A stretch of DNA of 17,509 nt, taken from positions 1-17,509 of the forward strand of contig CAVRZY010000218.1 in the NCBI GenBank assembly GCA_963725415.1, given 5' to 3'. Shown here in pieces: positions 6,411 to 13,259 of the stretch (positions within the stretch are counted from its first letter, which is position 1; each line of letters starts with the position of its first letter). Both the position numbers and the translations under genes were made by a program. The stretch is from CAVRZY01 sp963725415 (GTDB lineage: Bacteria; Acidobacteriota; Terriglobia; Bryobacterales; Bryobacteraceae). The notes under the pieces were generated by a model, which saw only the letters and a program-made list of their open reading frames with translations, had not been told where the DNA came from and did not search any database.

Positions 6411-9164
6411 TCAGGCCTGCGCCAGCGCCTCCAGGGCGGAGCGCGCTACCTCGCGCACTTCGGGGCCGGCGCGTTGCGCGGCCTGGGCGATTTCGGGCGC
6501 CAGCTCGCGGTACTTCTGTTCCGCAGCCGTGGCCATGGCGCAGGCCACCAGCCAGGGGTCGCCGCTCCGAATCAGCTCCCGCACCGTCAACTCCGGATGA
6601 CTCACTTCGACCCCGAACAAATCCCATCCTTTCTCGGTCACCCGCCCCGAGGATTCCAGCAGCGGCAGCACGACCCGGCGCAGGGAGTGATCCAGCACGT
6701 TCTCCAGAAAATCCAGGGCCGCACCTATCTGATCCATGCGGTTGCCGTGGACCGCGCGGTAGGCGGCGTGGATTTCTCGCTGCGAGTAGCGCAACCCCAG
6801 CAGCCGGAACAGGCGCTCGATGGTCTGGGTGCAGCGCTCCTCGATGGTGCGCGCCAGCAGGCCGGTGGCGGTGGGCGCTCCTTTCTCGTCCCCGAACGGG
6901 GCCAGTGCGGCGTGCAGCTCGAAGTAGTGGCGGGCCTCGTTCAGAATCTGCTGGGTGACGAATGCGCTTCCGTAATTCAGTTCTGGCGCCTGCTCGCGCA
7001 GCCGGTTCAAGGCCTTCAATACCGCGGCCCGGATCGAGATATCCTGATGCCCGATCGACTTCAGCAAGACCTCGACATTGCGCTGGTCCGGAACCAGCTT
7101 CAACACTCGGGGGACTTGCCGGCGGATAGCCACCGCCACGTTGGTGTCCTCGAGCAGATCGCCGAGTGTTCCCGCGATGCCGGCGCCGTAACTGGCCAGG
7201 GCCTCGATGGCCACGCTCCGCACCCGAGGGTCTCCAAGCCGCTGGACCACCGCGTTGACGTGGGCGCGATTCCGCAGGGCCCCGGCCGCGCGGCAGGCTG
7301 CCGCCACCACCTGCGGGTCGGGGTCTTTCAGCAGTTGGTGGATGGCCTGGATATCCGTATCCCCGCGGACACTCACGGCGACCGCGGCCAGACAACGCCG
7401 CGCCGGGTGCGGATCCCGCACGGCCGCGGCGATCCATCCCGGCTGGATCAGTTCGCGGGCCCAGTCCGGGCGTGCTCTCATGGCTTCCAGCGCGCTTTCC
7501 GTCACGAGCGCACTGTCATGCGCCAAAAACTCCCCCGCCAATCCCATTGCCCCGGCGCGGAATGAGAGCACGTAGGCCACCGCGGGCTTGATCGCTGCAG
7601 CACCCTGGCCAGGTCCTGCCGATCGTATCTCCGCCAGCGCCTGGTTGAACAGGATGTCGGACCCGGCGGTTTCCGCCACCTCGTAGGCTTTAGCGCGCAC
7701 CTCCGTCAGGGAGCTGCCCGCCAGACGGATCAACAGACGGCTCGTGTCATAGTCCGGAGCCTGCGCCAGCATCGACACCGCATAACAGGCTTGGCGTGGG
7801 TTGGCGCCCGTGGCGGCCTCCTCGAGCAAGGCCAGCGTGGCAGGATCGTTCACCCGAAGCCGCGAACTGTCCAGCTCCAGCCGCCGTCGCGCGAACCTTC
7901 CGCGCACGGTTTGGAGGTACTCCTTTTGCGCCCGCACACACAGAAAAATCCACACTCCCGCCAGGCCCATGACCAGCACGGAAATCTCGCGGACGTCCCG
8001 CAGCCCGAGCGCCAGCAACAGCGCCAGCAGGGCACCTCCCAGCCCCCGGCCCATGCGGTCCATGCAGATGTCCACGAAGGCCTTGGTCCGGTTTCTCAAG
8101 TCCGCCGGCAACGGCAGGTAGAGCAGCTCCATCCCGGTTCGATTCACGGTGTAACGAGCGGCCGATTCCGTCAATTCCGCCAGCATGGTGGTGGCCAGGC
8201 CCGGCATGGCGATGATTCCCACCGAGGCCGTGGCCAGCGAGGTTGGCATGATGCGCAAGGTCCCCCCGACCCCCAGCCGCTGCACCACCGCGGCCGTCGC
8301 CAGGAACTGCAACGGGATCGAGACCAGGTTCTGGTAGATCCCTTGAAAGGTGCCGAAAAAGGCCGCCAACTGGTCGCCTTTGTACCTCAGCGAGGCCATG
8401 GCCTGAAACTGGAACTCCACCAATACACCTACGATAAAGGTCAGGGTGATGATTCCGACGATCAACTGCAAATGACGGCTCCGCCCAATGCTTCGAACCA
8501 CGTCCTGCAAAGTGAACTGGGCCTGCTCGCGTTCGGTGCCCCTGGCGCCGCCCAGCGCAGCCGCCTTCTGCGCGATAGCGCAGCGAAAAGCCACGTAGGC
8601 CAGAGCGACCATGGCCACGCTGGCCAGGAGCAGATTGCGGCTCCCCACCAGTTTCGCGGTCAGGGCGGTGAAGCTGCCGCCGAATGCCGCTCCTAACACC
8701 GAACCCAGGCCCAGCAGTCCGTACAGCCGCTTGGCTGAACGCGTGTCAAAGACATTGGCCGCTACCAGCCAGCCCTGCGACACCAGCACGATGCTGAACA
8801 GGCTTACCCACACGTTGAACACGTAGAGCATCCAGCCCAGCTTCAGCGCCACCAGGCACCAGAAGCCCACCAGACAAAGCGCCGAGACCCCCATGGCCCA
8901 GCTCACGGCCCTTTCCAGCGAGGTCTTGATGGCCAGTTTGCTGTAGAGGTAGGCCAGCAGCCCTCCCCCGGCCGCAATCAGCATGTTCAGGTAGGGCAGG
9001 CGGTCCACTTTGAACTCCGTCAGAAACATGGCCCGCGAAACCGGCTTGAGAATGTAGTAGGCGAACATCACGAACAGCAGATACAGCGACATGAAGGCTG
9101 TGCGCCAGGCTTCCCCCTCGCGGACGTCAAACAGGCCCTTCCATGCCGACTTCAGCTTGCGCAT
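6411..9164 (-). CDS. ATP/ADP translocase-like (Npt1/TlcA-type) transporter fused to HEAT repeats
   Basis: With ATG 9164 this is 917 aa; an in-frame GTG at 9182 would add 6 residues. The first roughly 430 residues are a multi-helix transporter of the nucleotide:proton symporter / ATP-ADP translocase type. Features include YYILKPVSRAMFLTEF near the start and a loop VFDTRSAKRLYGLLGLGSVLGA. Many membrane segments follow up to about residue 425. The C-terminal half is soluble and contains repeated helical HEAT-like units (DPHPARRCLAAVAVSV, DPDPQVVAAACRAAGAL, DPRVRSVAIEALASYG). Such MFS-plus-HEAT fusions occur in free-living bacteria, where the substrate is unknown; nucleotide transport should not be assumed. 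The gene stands alone. The upstream gap carries repeats, and transposon 1 lies 73 bp past its stop. Confidence 0.82.
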   Translation of the reverse strand: MRKLKSAWKGLFDVREGEAWRTAFMSLYLLFVMFAYYILKPVSRAMFLTEFKVDRLPYLNMLIAAGGGLLAYLYSKLAIKTSLERAVSWAMGVSALCLVGFWCLVALKLGWMLYVFNVWVSLFSIVLVSQGWLVAANVFDTRSAKRLYGLLGLGSVLGAAFGGSFTALTAKLVGSRNLLLASVAMVALAYVAFRCAIAQKAAALGGARGTEREQAQFTLQDVVRSIGRSRHLQLIVGIITLTFIVGVLVEFQFQAMASLRYKGDQLAAFFGTFQGIYQNLVSIPLQFLATAAVVQRLGVGGTLRIMPTSLATASVGIIAMPGLATTMLAELTESAARYTVNRTGMELLYLPLPADLRNRTKAFVDICMDRMGRGLGGALLALLLALGLRDVREISVLVMGLAGVWIFLCVRAQKEYLQTVRGRFARRRLELDSSRLRVNDPATLALLEEAATGANPRQACYAVSMLAQAPDYDTSRLLIRLAGSSLTEVRAKAYEVAETAGSDILFNQALAEIRSAGPGQGAAAIKPAVAYVLSFRAGAMGLAGEFLAHDSALVTESALEAMRARPDWARELIQPGWIAAAVRDPHPARRCLAAVAVSVRGDTDIQAIHQLLKDPDPQVVAAACRAAGALRNRAHVNAVVQRLGDPRVRSVAIEALASYGAGIAGTLGDLLEDTNVAVAIRRQVPRVLKLVPDQRNVEVLLKSIGHQDISIRAAVLKALNRLREQAPELNYGSAFVTQQILNEARHYFELHAALAPFGDEKGAPTATGLLARTIEERCTQTIERLFRLLGLRYSQREIHAAYRAVHGNRMDQIGAALDFLENVLDHSLRRVVLPLLESSGRVTEKGWDLFGVEVSHPELTVRELIRSGDPWLVACAMATAAEQKYRELAPEIAQAAQRAGPEVREVARSALEALAQA

Positions 9165-9240
9165 CGCAATCTCAGCCGCCACCTTCGGCTATCAGGCCAG
9201 AAGCATACCGCTTCCTTGGCTGCGATACAACCAGCGGTCA

Positions 9241-9310
9241 ATTGGCGATTGACTCATTGGGGATTGACTCATTGACGATTGATTCATTGACGATTGATTC
9301 ATTGACGATT
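9241..9310. repeat. 15-bp tandem repeats (ATTGACGATTGATTC)
   Basis: Four consecutive 15-bp units start at 9241, 9256, 9271 and 9286. The first two are ATTGGCGATTGACTC and ATTGGGGATTGACTC; the next two are identical ATTGACGATTGATTC. A partial fifth follows. The array runs directly into the larger duplicated palindromic unit. Apart from repeats, nothing was seen in the 9165-9558 gap. Confidence 0.85.
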
Positions 9311-9394
9311 GCACGGCGGCCTCCGGGCGTGCCTCCGTGAATCGTCAATGAGAAAATCGTCAATCGTCAATTCCCCGGCACAGCCGCTCTGCCG
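9300..9394. repeat. Palindromic repeat unit A (TTGACGATT...AATCGTCAA)
   Basis: The unit opens CATTGACGATTGCACG, has a GC-rich centre, and closes with CGTGC and GAATCGTCAAT, so its ends form a long inverted repeat. It then continues with CGTCAATTCCCCGGCA and a palindrome around CAGCCGCTCTG. It is repeated as unit B at 9413-9493, with unit A holding about 14 extra bases of the CGTCAAT motif. Confidence 0.8.
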
Positions 9395-9412
9395 GCACCT
9401 TGACGATTGATG

Positions 9413-9493
9413 CATTGACGATTGCACGGCGGCCTCTCGGGCGTGCCTCCGCGAATCGTCAATCGTCAATTCCCCGGCAGAGCCGCTCTGCCG
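9413..9493. repeat. Palindromic repeat unit B
   Basis: Near-copy of 9300-9394: same CATTGACGATTGCACGGC start, CGTGCCTCCG middle and CCCCGGCA end, with a few substitutions. It includes a neat CGGCAGAG-CCG-CTCTGCCG hairpin near its end. It sits about 80 bp before the MtaA/URO-D-like gene and may affect its transcript. Confidence 0.8.
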
Positions 9494-9558
9494 ACAGGTG
9501 GAGCCGCTCCGCTGTTCGATTGCGGCCATGCCGGGATGTGGTGCAATGATTCAAGGCA

Positions 9559-9563
9559 GGGAG
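9559..9563 (+). promoter_or_regulatory. Shine-Dalgarno site (GGGAG) for the start at 9572
   Basis: GGGAG followed by GA repeats ends 8 nt before ATG 9572. The longer frame from 9422 would begin inside the repeat unit and has no ribosome-binding site. Confidence 0.75.
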
Positions 9564-9571
9564 AGAGAGAG

Positions 9572-10813
9572 ATGACGCCTCGCCAACGGGTTCTAACCGC
9601 CACTAATCACAAAGAGCCGGATCGTGTACCCCTCGATCAGGGCTCGATGCGCTCGACCGGGATCATGGCCATCGCTTACAACGGCCTCAAGTCCCACCTG
9701 GGGATCACGGCAGGCTGCACCTTGCTCTATGACCTGATCCAGCAACTGGCCCAGCCCGAGCAGTGGTACCTGGATCGGTTCCACATCGACGCCATCGACC
9801 TGGGCCGGGCCTTCTTCTCCGCGGAGGGCTGCCAGGCCTGGAGGCTGCCGGATGGGTCGCCCGCGCTGGCCCCCGCCTGGTTTCACCCCGAGCGTCAAAA
9901 CGGCGACCTCGTCGTGCGCGATCCCTCCGGGGTCATCATCGGCAAGATGCCCAAGGACTCGCTGTACATCGATCAGTGCTTCTGGCCCCTGTGTGGTCCC
10001 GACGGGCTGGACAATTACGAGCCGCTTGAGGAAAAGATGAACCAAGTCACCTGGGCCGCCATCCCCACCGCGCCCTTCGACGAACCACTCACTGACGCCC
10101 GCCTGGAGGAGATCGCCCGCGTGGCCCGCCAGCTCTACGAAACCACCGACTACGCCATCTCTCTACAGGTCGGATGCAATCTGTTCGAGTGGAGCCAGTT
10201 CCTGTTCGGCATGGAGAATCTCTACCTGTACTTGGGCGCGGAGAAGCGAAAGCTGGGCCGCTTCCTTGACCGCCTCACGGAATTGCATCTGGAGAAGCTC
10301 AGCCGCCTGCTTCCCAAGATTCGGGGCTACGTCCAGATCCTGGTGGTGGGCGATGACCTGGGCATGCAGAGCGGACCGCAGTTGTCACCGCAGATGTACC
10401 GGGAATTGTTCCTCCCCCGCCACAAGCGCATCTACGGTTATGCCAAAGAACTCAGCGGCGCTCACATCTTCCTGCACTCCTGCGGCGGCATCTACCAGTT
10501 GATTCCTGACCTGATCGAGGCCGGCGTGGAGATCCTCAACCCGGTGCAGACCAGCGCCCGCTACATGGAGCCCGAGCGGCTGAAGCGCGAATTCGGTCGC
10601 GAGCTGACCTTCTGGGGCGGCGGCTGCGACACCCAGCAGGTCCTTCCCTTTGGCACCCCCCAACAGGTCCGGGACGACGTCCGACGGCGCCTGGAGATCT
10701 TCATGCCCGGGGGCGGCTACGTCTGGAGCCAGGTGCACAACGTCATGGCGGATGTCCCCCCTGCTAACATCCTGGCCATGCTGGAAGCGGCCTACGAGTT
10801 CGGTCGCTACTGA
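9572..10813 (+). CDS. Uroporphyrinogen decarboxylase-superfamily methyltransferase (MtaA/CmuA-like)
   Basis: This 413-aa protein belongs to the URO-D fold, shown by the N-terminal MTPRQRVLTATNHKEPDRVP and by DDLGMQSGPQLSPQMYREL (261-279). It has HSCG at 302-305 and GGCDTQ with C352. In the MtaA/MtbA/CmuA branch an H-x-C...C set binds the zinc that activates a thiol for methyl transfer from a corrinoid; here H302, C304 and C352 fit. True heme-pathway HemE lacks this set, so methyl transfer, perhaps in demethylation of methylated sugars or aromatics, is more likely than decarboxylation. No corrinoid protein gene is adjacent. Its last codons and stop (CGC TAC TGA) lie inside the direct repeat at the insertion point of transposon 2; the protein end is unchanged. 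Confidence 0.85.
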   Translation: MTPRQRVLTATNHKEPDRVPLDQGSMRSTGIMAIAYNGLKSHLGITAGCTLLYDLIQQLAQPEQWYLDRFHIDAIDLGRAFFSAEGCQAWRLPDGSPALAPAWFHPERQNGDLVVRDPSGVIIGKMPKDSLYIDQCFWPLCGPDGLDNYEPLEEKMNQVTWAAIPTAPFDEPLTDARLEEIARVARQLYETTDYAISLQVGCNLFEWSQFLFGMENLYLYLGAEKRKLGRFLDRLTELHLEKLSRLLPKIRGYVQILVVGDDLGMQSGPQLSPQMYRELFLPRHKRIYGYAKELSGAHIFLHSCGGIYQLIPDLIEAGVEILNPVQTSARYMEPERLKREFGRELTFWGGGCDTQQVLPFGTPQQVRDDVRRRLEIFMPGGGYVWSQVHNVMADVPPANILAMLEAAYEFGRY

Positions 10814-10822
10814 AAACCGGGC
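10805..10822. repeat. 18-bp direct repeat, left copy
   Basis: CGCTACTGAAAACCGGGC recurs exactly at 13242-13259. It contains the last two codons and stop of the methyltransferase-like gene. It marks the left border of transposon 2. The true target duplication may be only the inner 8 bp (GAAAACCG), because the outer bases can also be read as element ends. Confidence 0.85.
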
Positions 10823-10837
10823 AGTGGGCTACTTTGG
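10820..10837. repeat. Left inverted end of transposon 2
   Basis: GGCAGTGGGCTACTTTGG; its inverse partner at 13231-13248 reads AGTAGCGGGCTACTTTGG on the minus strand. Confidence 0.72.
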
Positions 10838-10884
10838 AAATCTTCTAGCTTGAACCGCTTAAGCAGGCCTGTCGTGCTGGAAGG

Positions 10885-11190
10885 ATGACCAGAAAGGCTG
10901 CAAAGACCAAGGCCCCGGCCAAGAGAAGGCCGCAGGATGTTAACCAACTTGCTCACCTCTTGGGAGAGCAATCCACCAAGGGGCAGGCAACAGGAGAGCC
11001 CAGTGAGGCCGAGATTCGCAGGGTGATGGCTGTACTTGGACGAAGGGGCGGCAAGATCGGTGGCAAGAGGCGTCTCGACACGCTGACACAGGAACGACGC
11101 AGCCAGATTGCACCCAATGCCGCCCGGGCTAGATGGAACAAGGCTAAGAGACCTTACCGGTCTCCGGCATCTCTTGAACGTTACCACTGA
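10885..11190 (+). CDS. Small basic protein with GGK motif (uncharacterised), transposon cargo
   Basis: This is a 101-aa, strongly basic protein. The start is rich in Lys/Ala (MTRKAAKTKAPAKRRPQDV) and the middle is acidic-amphipathic (EPSEAEIRRVMAVLGRRG). The C-terminal block is GGKIGGKRRLDTLTQERR...IAPNAARARW. This type of C-terminal block (GGK-GGK, then LT-ERR-IA-AA-ARW) recurs in many short unassigned bacterial proteins, and nucleic-acid binding is a reasonable but unproven guess. GGAAGG directly abuts the ATG, a short spacing for a Shine-Dalgarno site. The last 47 bp overlap the end of the convergent winged-helix gene, so the two cargo genes share a 3' region and could influence each other through antisense transcription. 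Confidence 0.7.
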   Translation: MTRKAAKTKAPAKRRPQDVNQLAHLLGEQSTKGQATGEPSEAEIRRVMAVLGRRGGKIGGKRRLDTLTQERRSQIAPNAARARWNKAKRPYRSPASLERYH

Positions 11191-11935
11191 ACGCCCGATA
11201 GCCAGCCTGTGCCTTCTCAGCCTTCCGTTTGCCTGCCATTCTTCCAAGGGCGAGTGACACTGCCCCGGCGTTCACTCCAAGAGCATCAGCGATTCCTTGA
11301 GCTGTGAACACTCGGGAAGGATCTGACCGCAAAATGGCTTCGATCCGCTGTTCGAGTCCACCAGCAGTCGGAGATCCTGAGGTCTTCTTAGAGTGTGAAT
11401 CGTCGGCTCTCCGGGCAACCGCCTTCTTCTTGGCGTTCCGCTTTCCACTGTTCGCGGCCTTTTCTGTGACGCGGGCCCTGAAGGATTCTGGATACCATTC
11501 AGCCAATCCCCAGCCATCATCGAATCGAAGCACGGTACCGTCTTGCTTGAGCCTGAACAAAGCGTTGGTCACCAGGTTGTCGAAGTTTTTTCGGGTTGAT
11601 TCCAAGCCGCCATCCTTCAGGGCCTGGGCGATTTCTTTGTTGGTCTGCTTTTTACGAACGGTGCTGAGATATAGCTTGATGGACTCGGTGGCTGTCTTGC
11701 CCAGAAATGCGCCTCTTGGAAGTGCGATAGACCCCGCAGACGCGGTAGCCGCCACAGGGGAGAGCGAGACGGCCACGGAATCCTTGAACAAAAGAGAATC
11801 TCCCACGGCAACCCCAAGAGCGCCGCTAGCTAGGGCGCCCCGGAGCCCGGCGATAGCATTCTCAAGGGCAGTCTTCTTCGCCTCCATGTCGGCTAGGATC
11901 GCCGCGTAGTCTGTGGTCGGATACTCCTTATCCAT
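11144..11935 (-). CDS. Two-domain winged-helix protein (HARE-HTH-like), transposon cargo
   Basis: This is a 263-aa protein. Residues 1-35 form a predicted coiled coil (YAAILADMEAKKTALENAIAGL). After a low-complexity linker, residues about 75-150 form a winged helix: AFLGKTATESIKLYLSTV, KEIAQALKDGGLES, ALFRLKQDGTVLRF, then DGWGLAEWYP. This arrangement resembles the HARE-HTH (HB1/ASXL/restriction endonuclease) domain, by memory of family patterns only. A Lys/Arg-rich stretch (about 155-185) and a second HTH (LEQRIEAILRSDP, FTAQGIADALGVNAGAVSLALGRM) follow. HARE-HTH domains have been proposed to link to modified-DNA and restriction systems, which would echo transposon 1's cargo. A transcription regulator is the main alternative. 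Confidence 0.72.
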   Translation of the reverse strand: MDKEYPTTDYAAILADMEAKKTALENAIAGLRGALASGALGVAVGDSLLFKDSVAVSLSPVAATASAGSIALPRGAFLGKTATESIKLYLSTVRKKQTNKEIAQALKDGGLESTRKNFDNLVTNALFRLKQDGTVLRFDDGWGLAEWYPESFRARVTEKAANSGKRNAKKKAVARRADDSHSKKTSGSPTAGGLEQRIEAILRSDPSRVFTAQGIADALGVNAGAVSLALGRMAGKRKAEKAQAGYRAFSGNVQEMPETGKVS

Positions 11936-11996
11936 GGCTTTTTCCTCGCTTTCAGGGCAAAAACGTGTTATAAACAGAAAGAGCGATCTTGCGTAT

Positions 11997-12110
11997 GGGG
12001 GCGGCTTTCACCGCCCCCCGCCCGCGACGGGCGGCGCTCATAACGTCATACCAACACCTCGCTTCTGGGGCGGGTTCGGCTTGGGCTACCAACTGAAAAC
12101 CGAATCCGCC
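11997..12110. other. Cluster of strong hairpins between the winged-helix and transposase genes
   Basis: Three stem-loops lie in the 277-bp divergent gap: GGGGGCGG/CCGCCCCC with a 6-nt loop (11997-12018), CCGCCCG/CGGGCGG with a 3-nt loop (12018-12034, overlapping the first by one base), and GGCGGGTTCGG/CCGAATCCGCC (12069-12110, one mismatch). None has a T-tract. The third encloses a copy of ACTGAAAACCG (12092-12102), the core of the direct repeat that borders the transposon. No gene is visible in 11936-12212. Confidence 0.55.
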
Positions 12111-12212
12111 ACCACTTCAGAGCATAACCGAAATTCTGTCCCAGCGCAACTATTTTCTGAGATCGTGCATTTTCTCCATCGCAGTGCTAGAGGGATGTAG
12201 GATCATGTAGAC

Positions 12213-13076
12213 ATGGACCGGCTAGATTCCAACACGCGAGTTGCGGTGATTTCCGCCCTTGTCGAGGGCTGCTCGGCTCGCTCAACAGTGCGAATGACAG
12301 GGGTTTAAAAGAAATGTGACATGCGCCTGCTGGTCGAAGCCAGTGCGGTCGCATCGAAGTATCAGGATCATGCGTTCCGCAATCTTAGATTTCAGCGGAT
12401 TCAGGTCGATGAATTGTGGGCTTTCATCGGGGCGAAGCAGAAGAACGTCACCCCGAAGATCGCGGCGAGGAACCGACGTGCAGGCGAGATTTGGCTCTGG
12501 GTCGCAGTCGATGCGGACACCAAGATCGTCCCGTACTGGATGCTGGGCGGGCGTGATGGGGGTGTTGCCGCCCAGTTCCTCTATGACCTGCGTCAGCGCC
12601 TTGCGAGTCGCGTACAACTCACCAGCGATGGACACGAGGCGTACCTGGAGGGCGTAGACTACGCTTTCTCCGGCACGAATGCTGATTGCGCCACGCTGGT
12701 GAAGCTGTATGGCGAGTCACCGGAAGCCGAGAAACGGTACAGCCCGGCTCAGTGCATCGGTTGCAGATCCACGGTCATAGTTGGTGATCCCGACCCCGCC
12801 CACATTTCCACCAGCTTCGCCGAACGCCAGAATCTTTCCGTTCGCATGGGCCTACGTCGCTACACGCGATTGACGAACGCTTTCAGCCGCAAGATTGAAA
12901 ACCACGCGGCGGCCGTCGCGCTCTACTACTTCGCCTACAATTTCATCAAGATCCATCGCACACTGCGGATGACGCCGGCCATGGGTGCTCGCGTCACGGA
13001 TCGGCTGTGGGAAGTGTCGGACCTGGTGGAGTTGCTCGAAGCGGAAGAACGGGGGTTAGAAAGAGCGGCGGCGTGA
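12213..13076 (+). pseudogene. IS1-like DDE transposase interrupted by an in-frame stop
   Basis: Reading from ATG 12213 gives MDRLDSNTRVAVISALVEG, CSARSTVRMTGV, then TAA at 12306-12308. The same frame continues to the stop at 13076, with an internal ATG at 12321. The whole would be 287 codons, normal for the family. The core is intact: IQVDELWAF, LTSDGHEAY, SFAERQNLSVRMG (D30, D103, E168 counted from 12321), and YTRLTNAFSRKIENHAAAVAL. The stop removes the N-terminal helix-turn-helix from the main product, since the internal ATG has no Shine-Dalgarno site. Residues around the stop (V, stop, K, K, C, D, M) replace a usual V-x-K-x-x-V-like stretch, so it is more than one base change. It is probably inactive, unless read through. 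Confidence 0.85.
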
Positions 13077-13094
13077 AGTGCGATAATCCGTCCT

Positions 13095-13101
13095 AAGGGA
13101 G
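13095..13101 (+). promoter_or_regulatory. Shine-Dalgarno site (AAGGGAG) for the 42-aa zinc ribbon
   Basis: AAGGGAG ends 9 nt before GTG 13111, the only good initiation site for this short frame. Confidence 0.65.
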
Positions 13102-13110
13102 ACCGGAACG

Positions 13111-13239
13111 GTGGCCACCCAGAAGTGTAAGGGCTGCAGAAAGATCCTGGATGTTCACCACGGGACCACAAACGAGCACCCACGTCATCCTGGCTACTGC
13201 TACGAATGCGGCAAGAAGATTGAAGGAAAGCCAAAGTAG
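13111..13239 (+). CDS. 42-residue zinc-ribbon protein at the transposon 2 end
   Basis: The GTG start has a well-placed ribosome-binding site. The 42-aa product has two CxxC knuckles: C6-K-G-C9 near the start and C30-Y-E-C33 near the end. Between them is a His-rich stretch (H16, H17, H23, H26), and the tail is basic (GKKIEGKPK). This is a plausible stand-alone zinc ribbon; function unknown. Its stop codon lies within the right inverted end of the transposon, so the gene ends flush with the element. It could be read together with the transposase 34 bp upstream. I do not know whether other IS1-like elements carry the same small gene. Confidence 0.65.
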   Translation: MATQKCKGCRKILDVHHGTTNEHPRHPGYCYECGKKIEGKPK

Positions 13240-13248
13240 CCCGCTACT
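13231..13248. repeat. Right inverted end of transposon 2
   Basis: Inverse partner of 10820-10837: 12 of 12 bases match over GGGCTACTTTGG and 15 of 18 over the extended end. Confidence 0.72.
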
Positions 13249-13259
13249 GAAAACCGGGC
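13242..13259. repeat. 18-bp direct repeat, right copy
   Basis: Identical to 10805-10822. Its last base is also the first base of the sulfatase stop triplet (13259-13261), so the insertion sits precisely between two convergent stop codons. Confidence 0.85.

Larger units (their letters stand above)
10820..13248 (+). mobile_element. IS1-like transposon 2 with DNA-binding-type cargo, inserted between convergent genes
   Basis: The element is about 2.4 kb. Its ends share the inverted motif GGGCTACTTTGG (10826-10837 and, inverted, 13231-13242). Extended to 18 bp the ends match at 15 positions, and the left end begins GGCAGTGGGCTA, close to GGTAGTGCGCTA of transposon 1. Flanking direct repeats are 18 bp, of which 8 bp (GAAAACCG) lie outside the extended ends. 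Contents: GGK-motif protein (+), two-winged-helix protein (-), hairpin region, transposase broken by a stop (+), and 42-aa zinc ribbon (+). Deleting one repeat plus the element rejoins the methyltransferase-like stop to the sulfatase stop with a gap of about 10 bp. The exact edges are uncertain by a few bases. Confidence 0.78.

Noticed and set aside
9241..9493. CRISPR array
   Set aside because: Units are contiguous tandem or palindromic copies without unique spacers, and no cas gene is present.
12303..12312. Possible programmed -1 frameshift site (TTTAAAAG) in the second transposase, as in IS1 insA/insB
   Set aside because: The frame before and after the stop is the same, so no frameshift is needed, and the run is not in the phase required for a canonical slippery heptamer.
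10805..13259. Integrase-type att sites (island integrated by a tyrosine recombinase)
   Set aside because: There is no integrase gene inside, whereas an IS1-like transposase and inverted ends are present, so transposition explains the direct repeats better.
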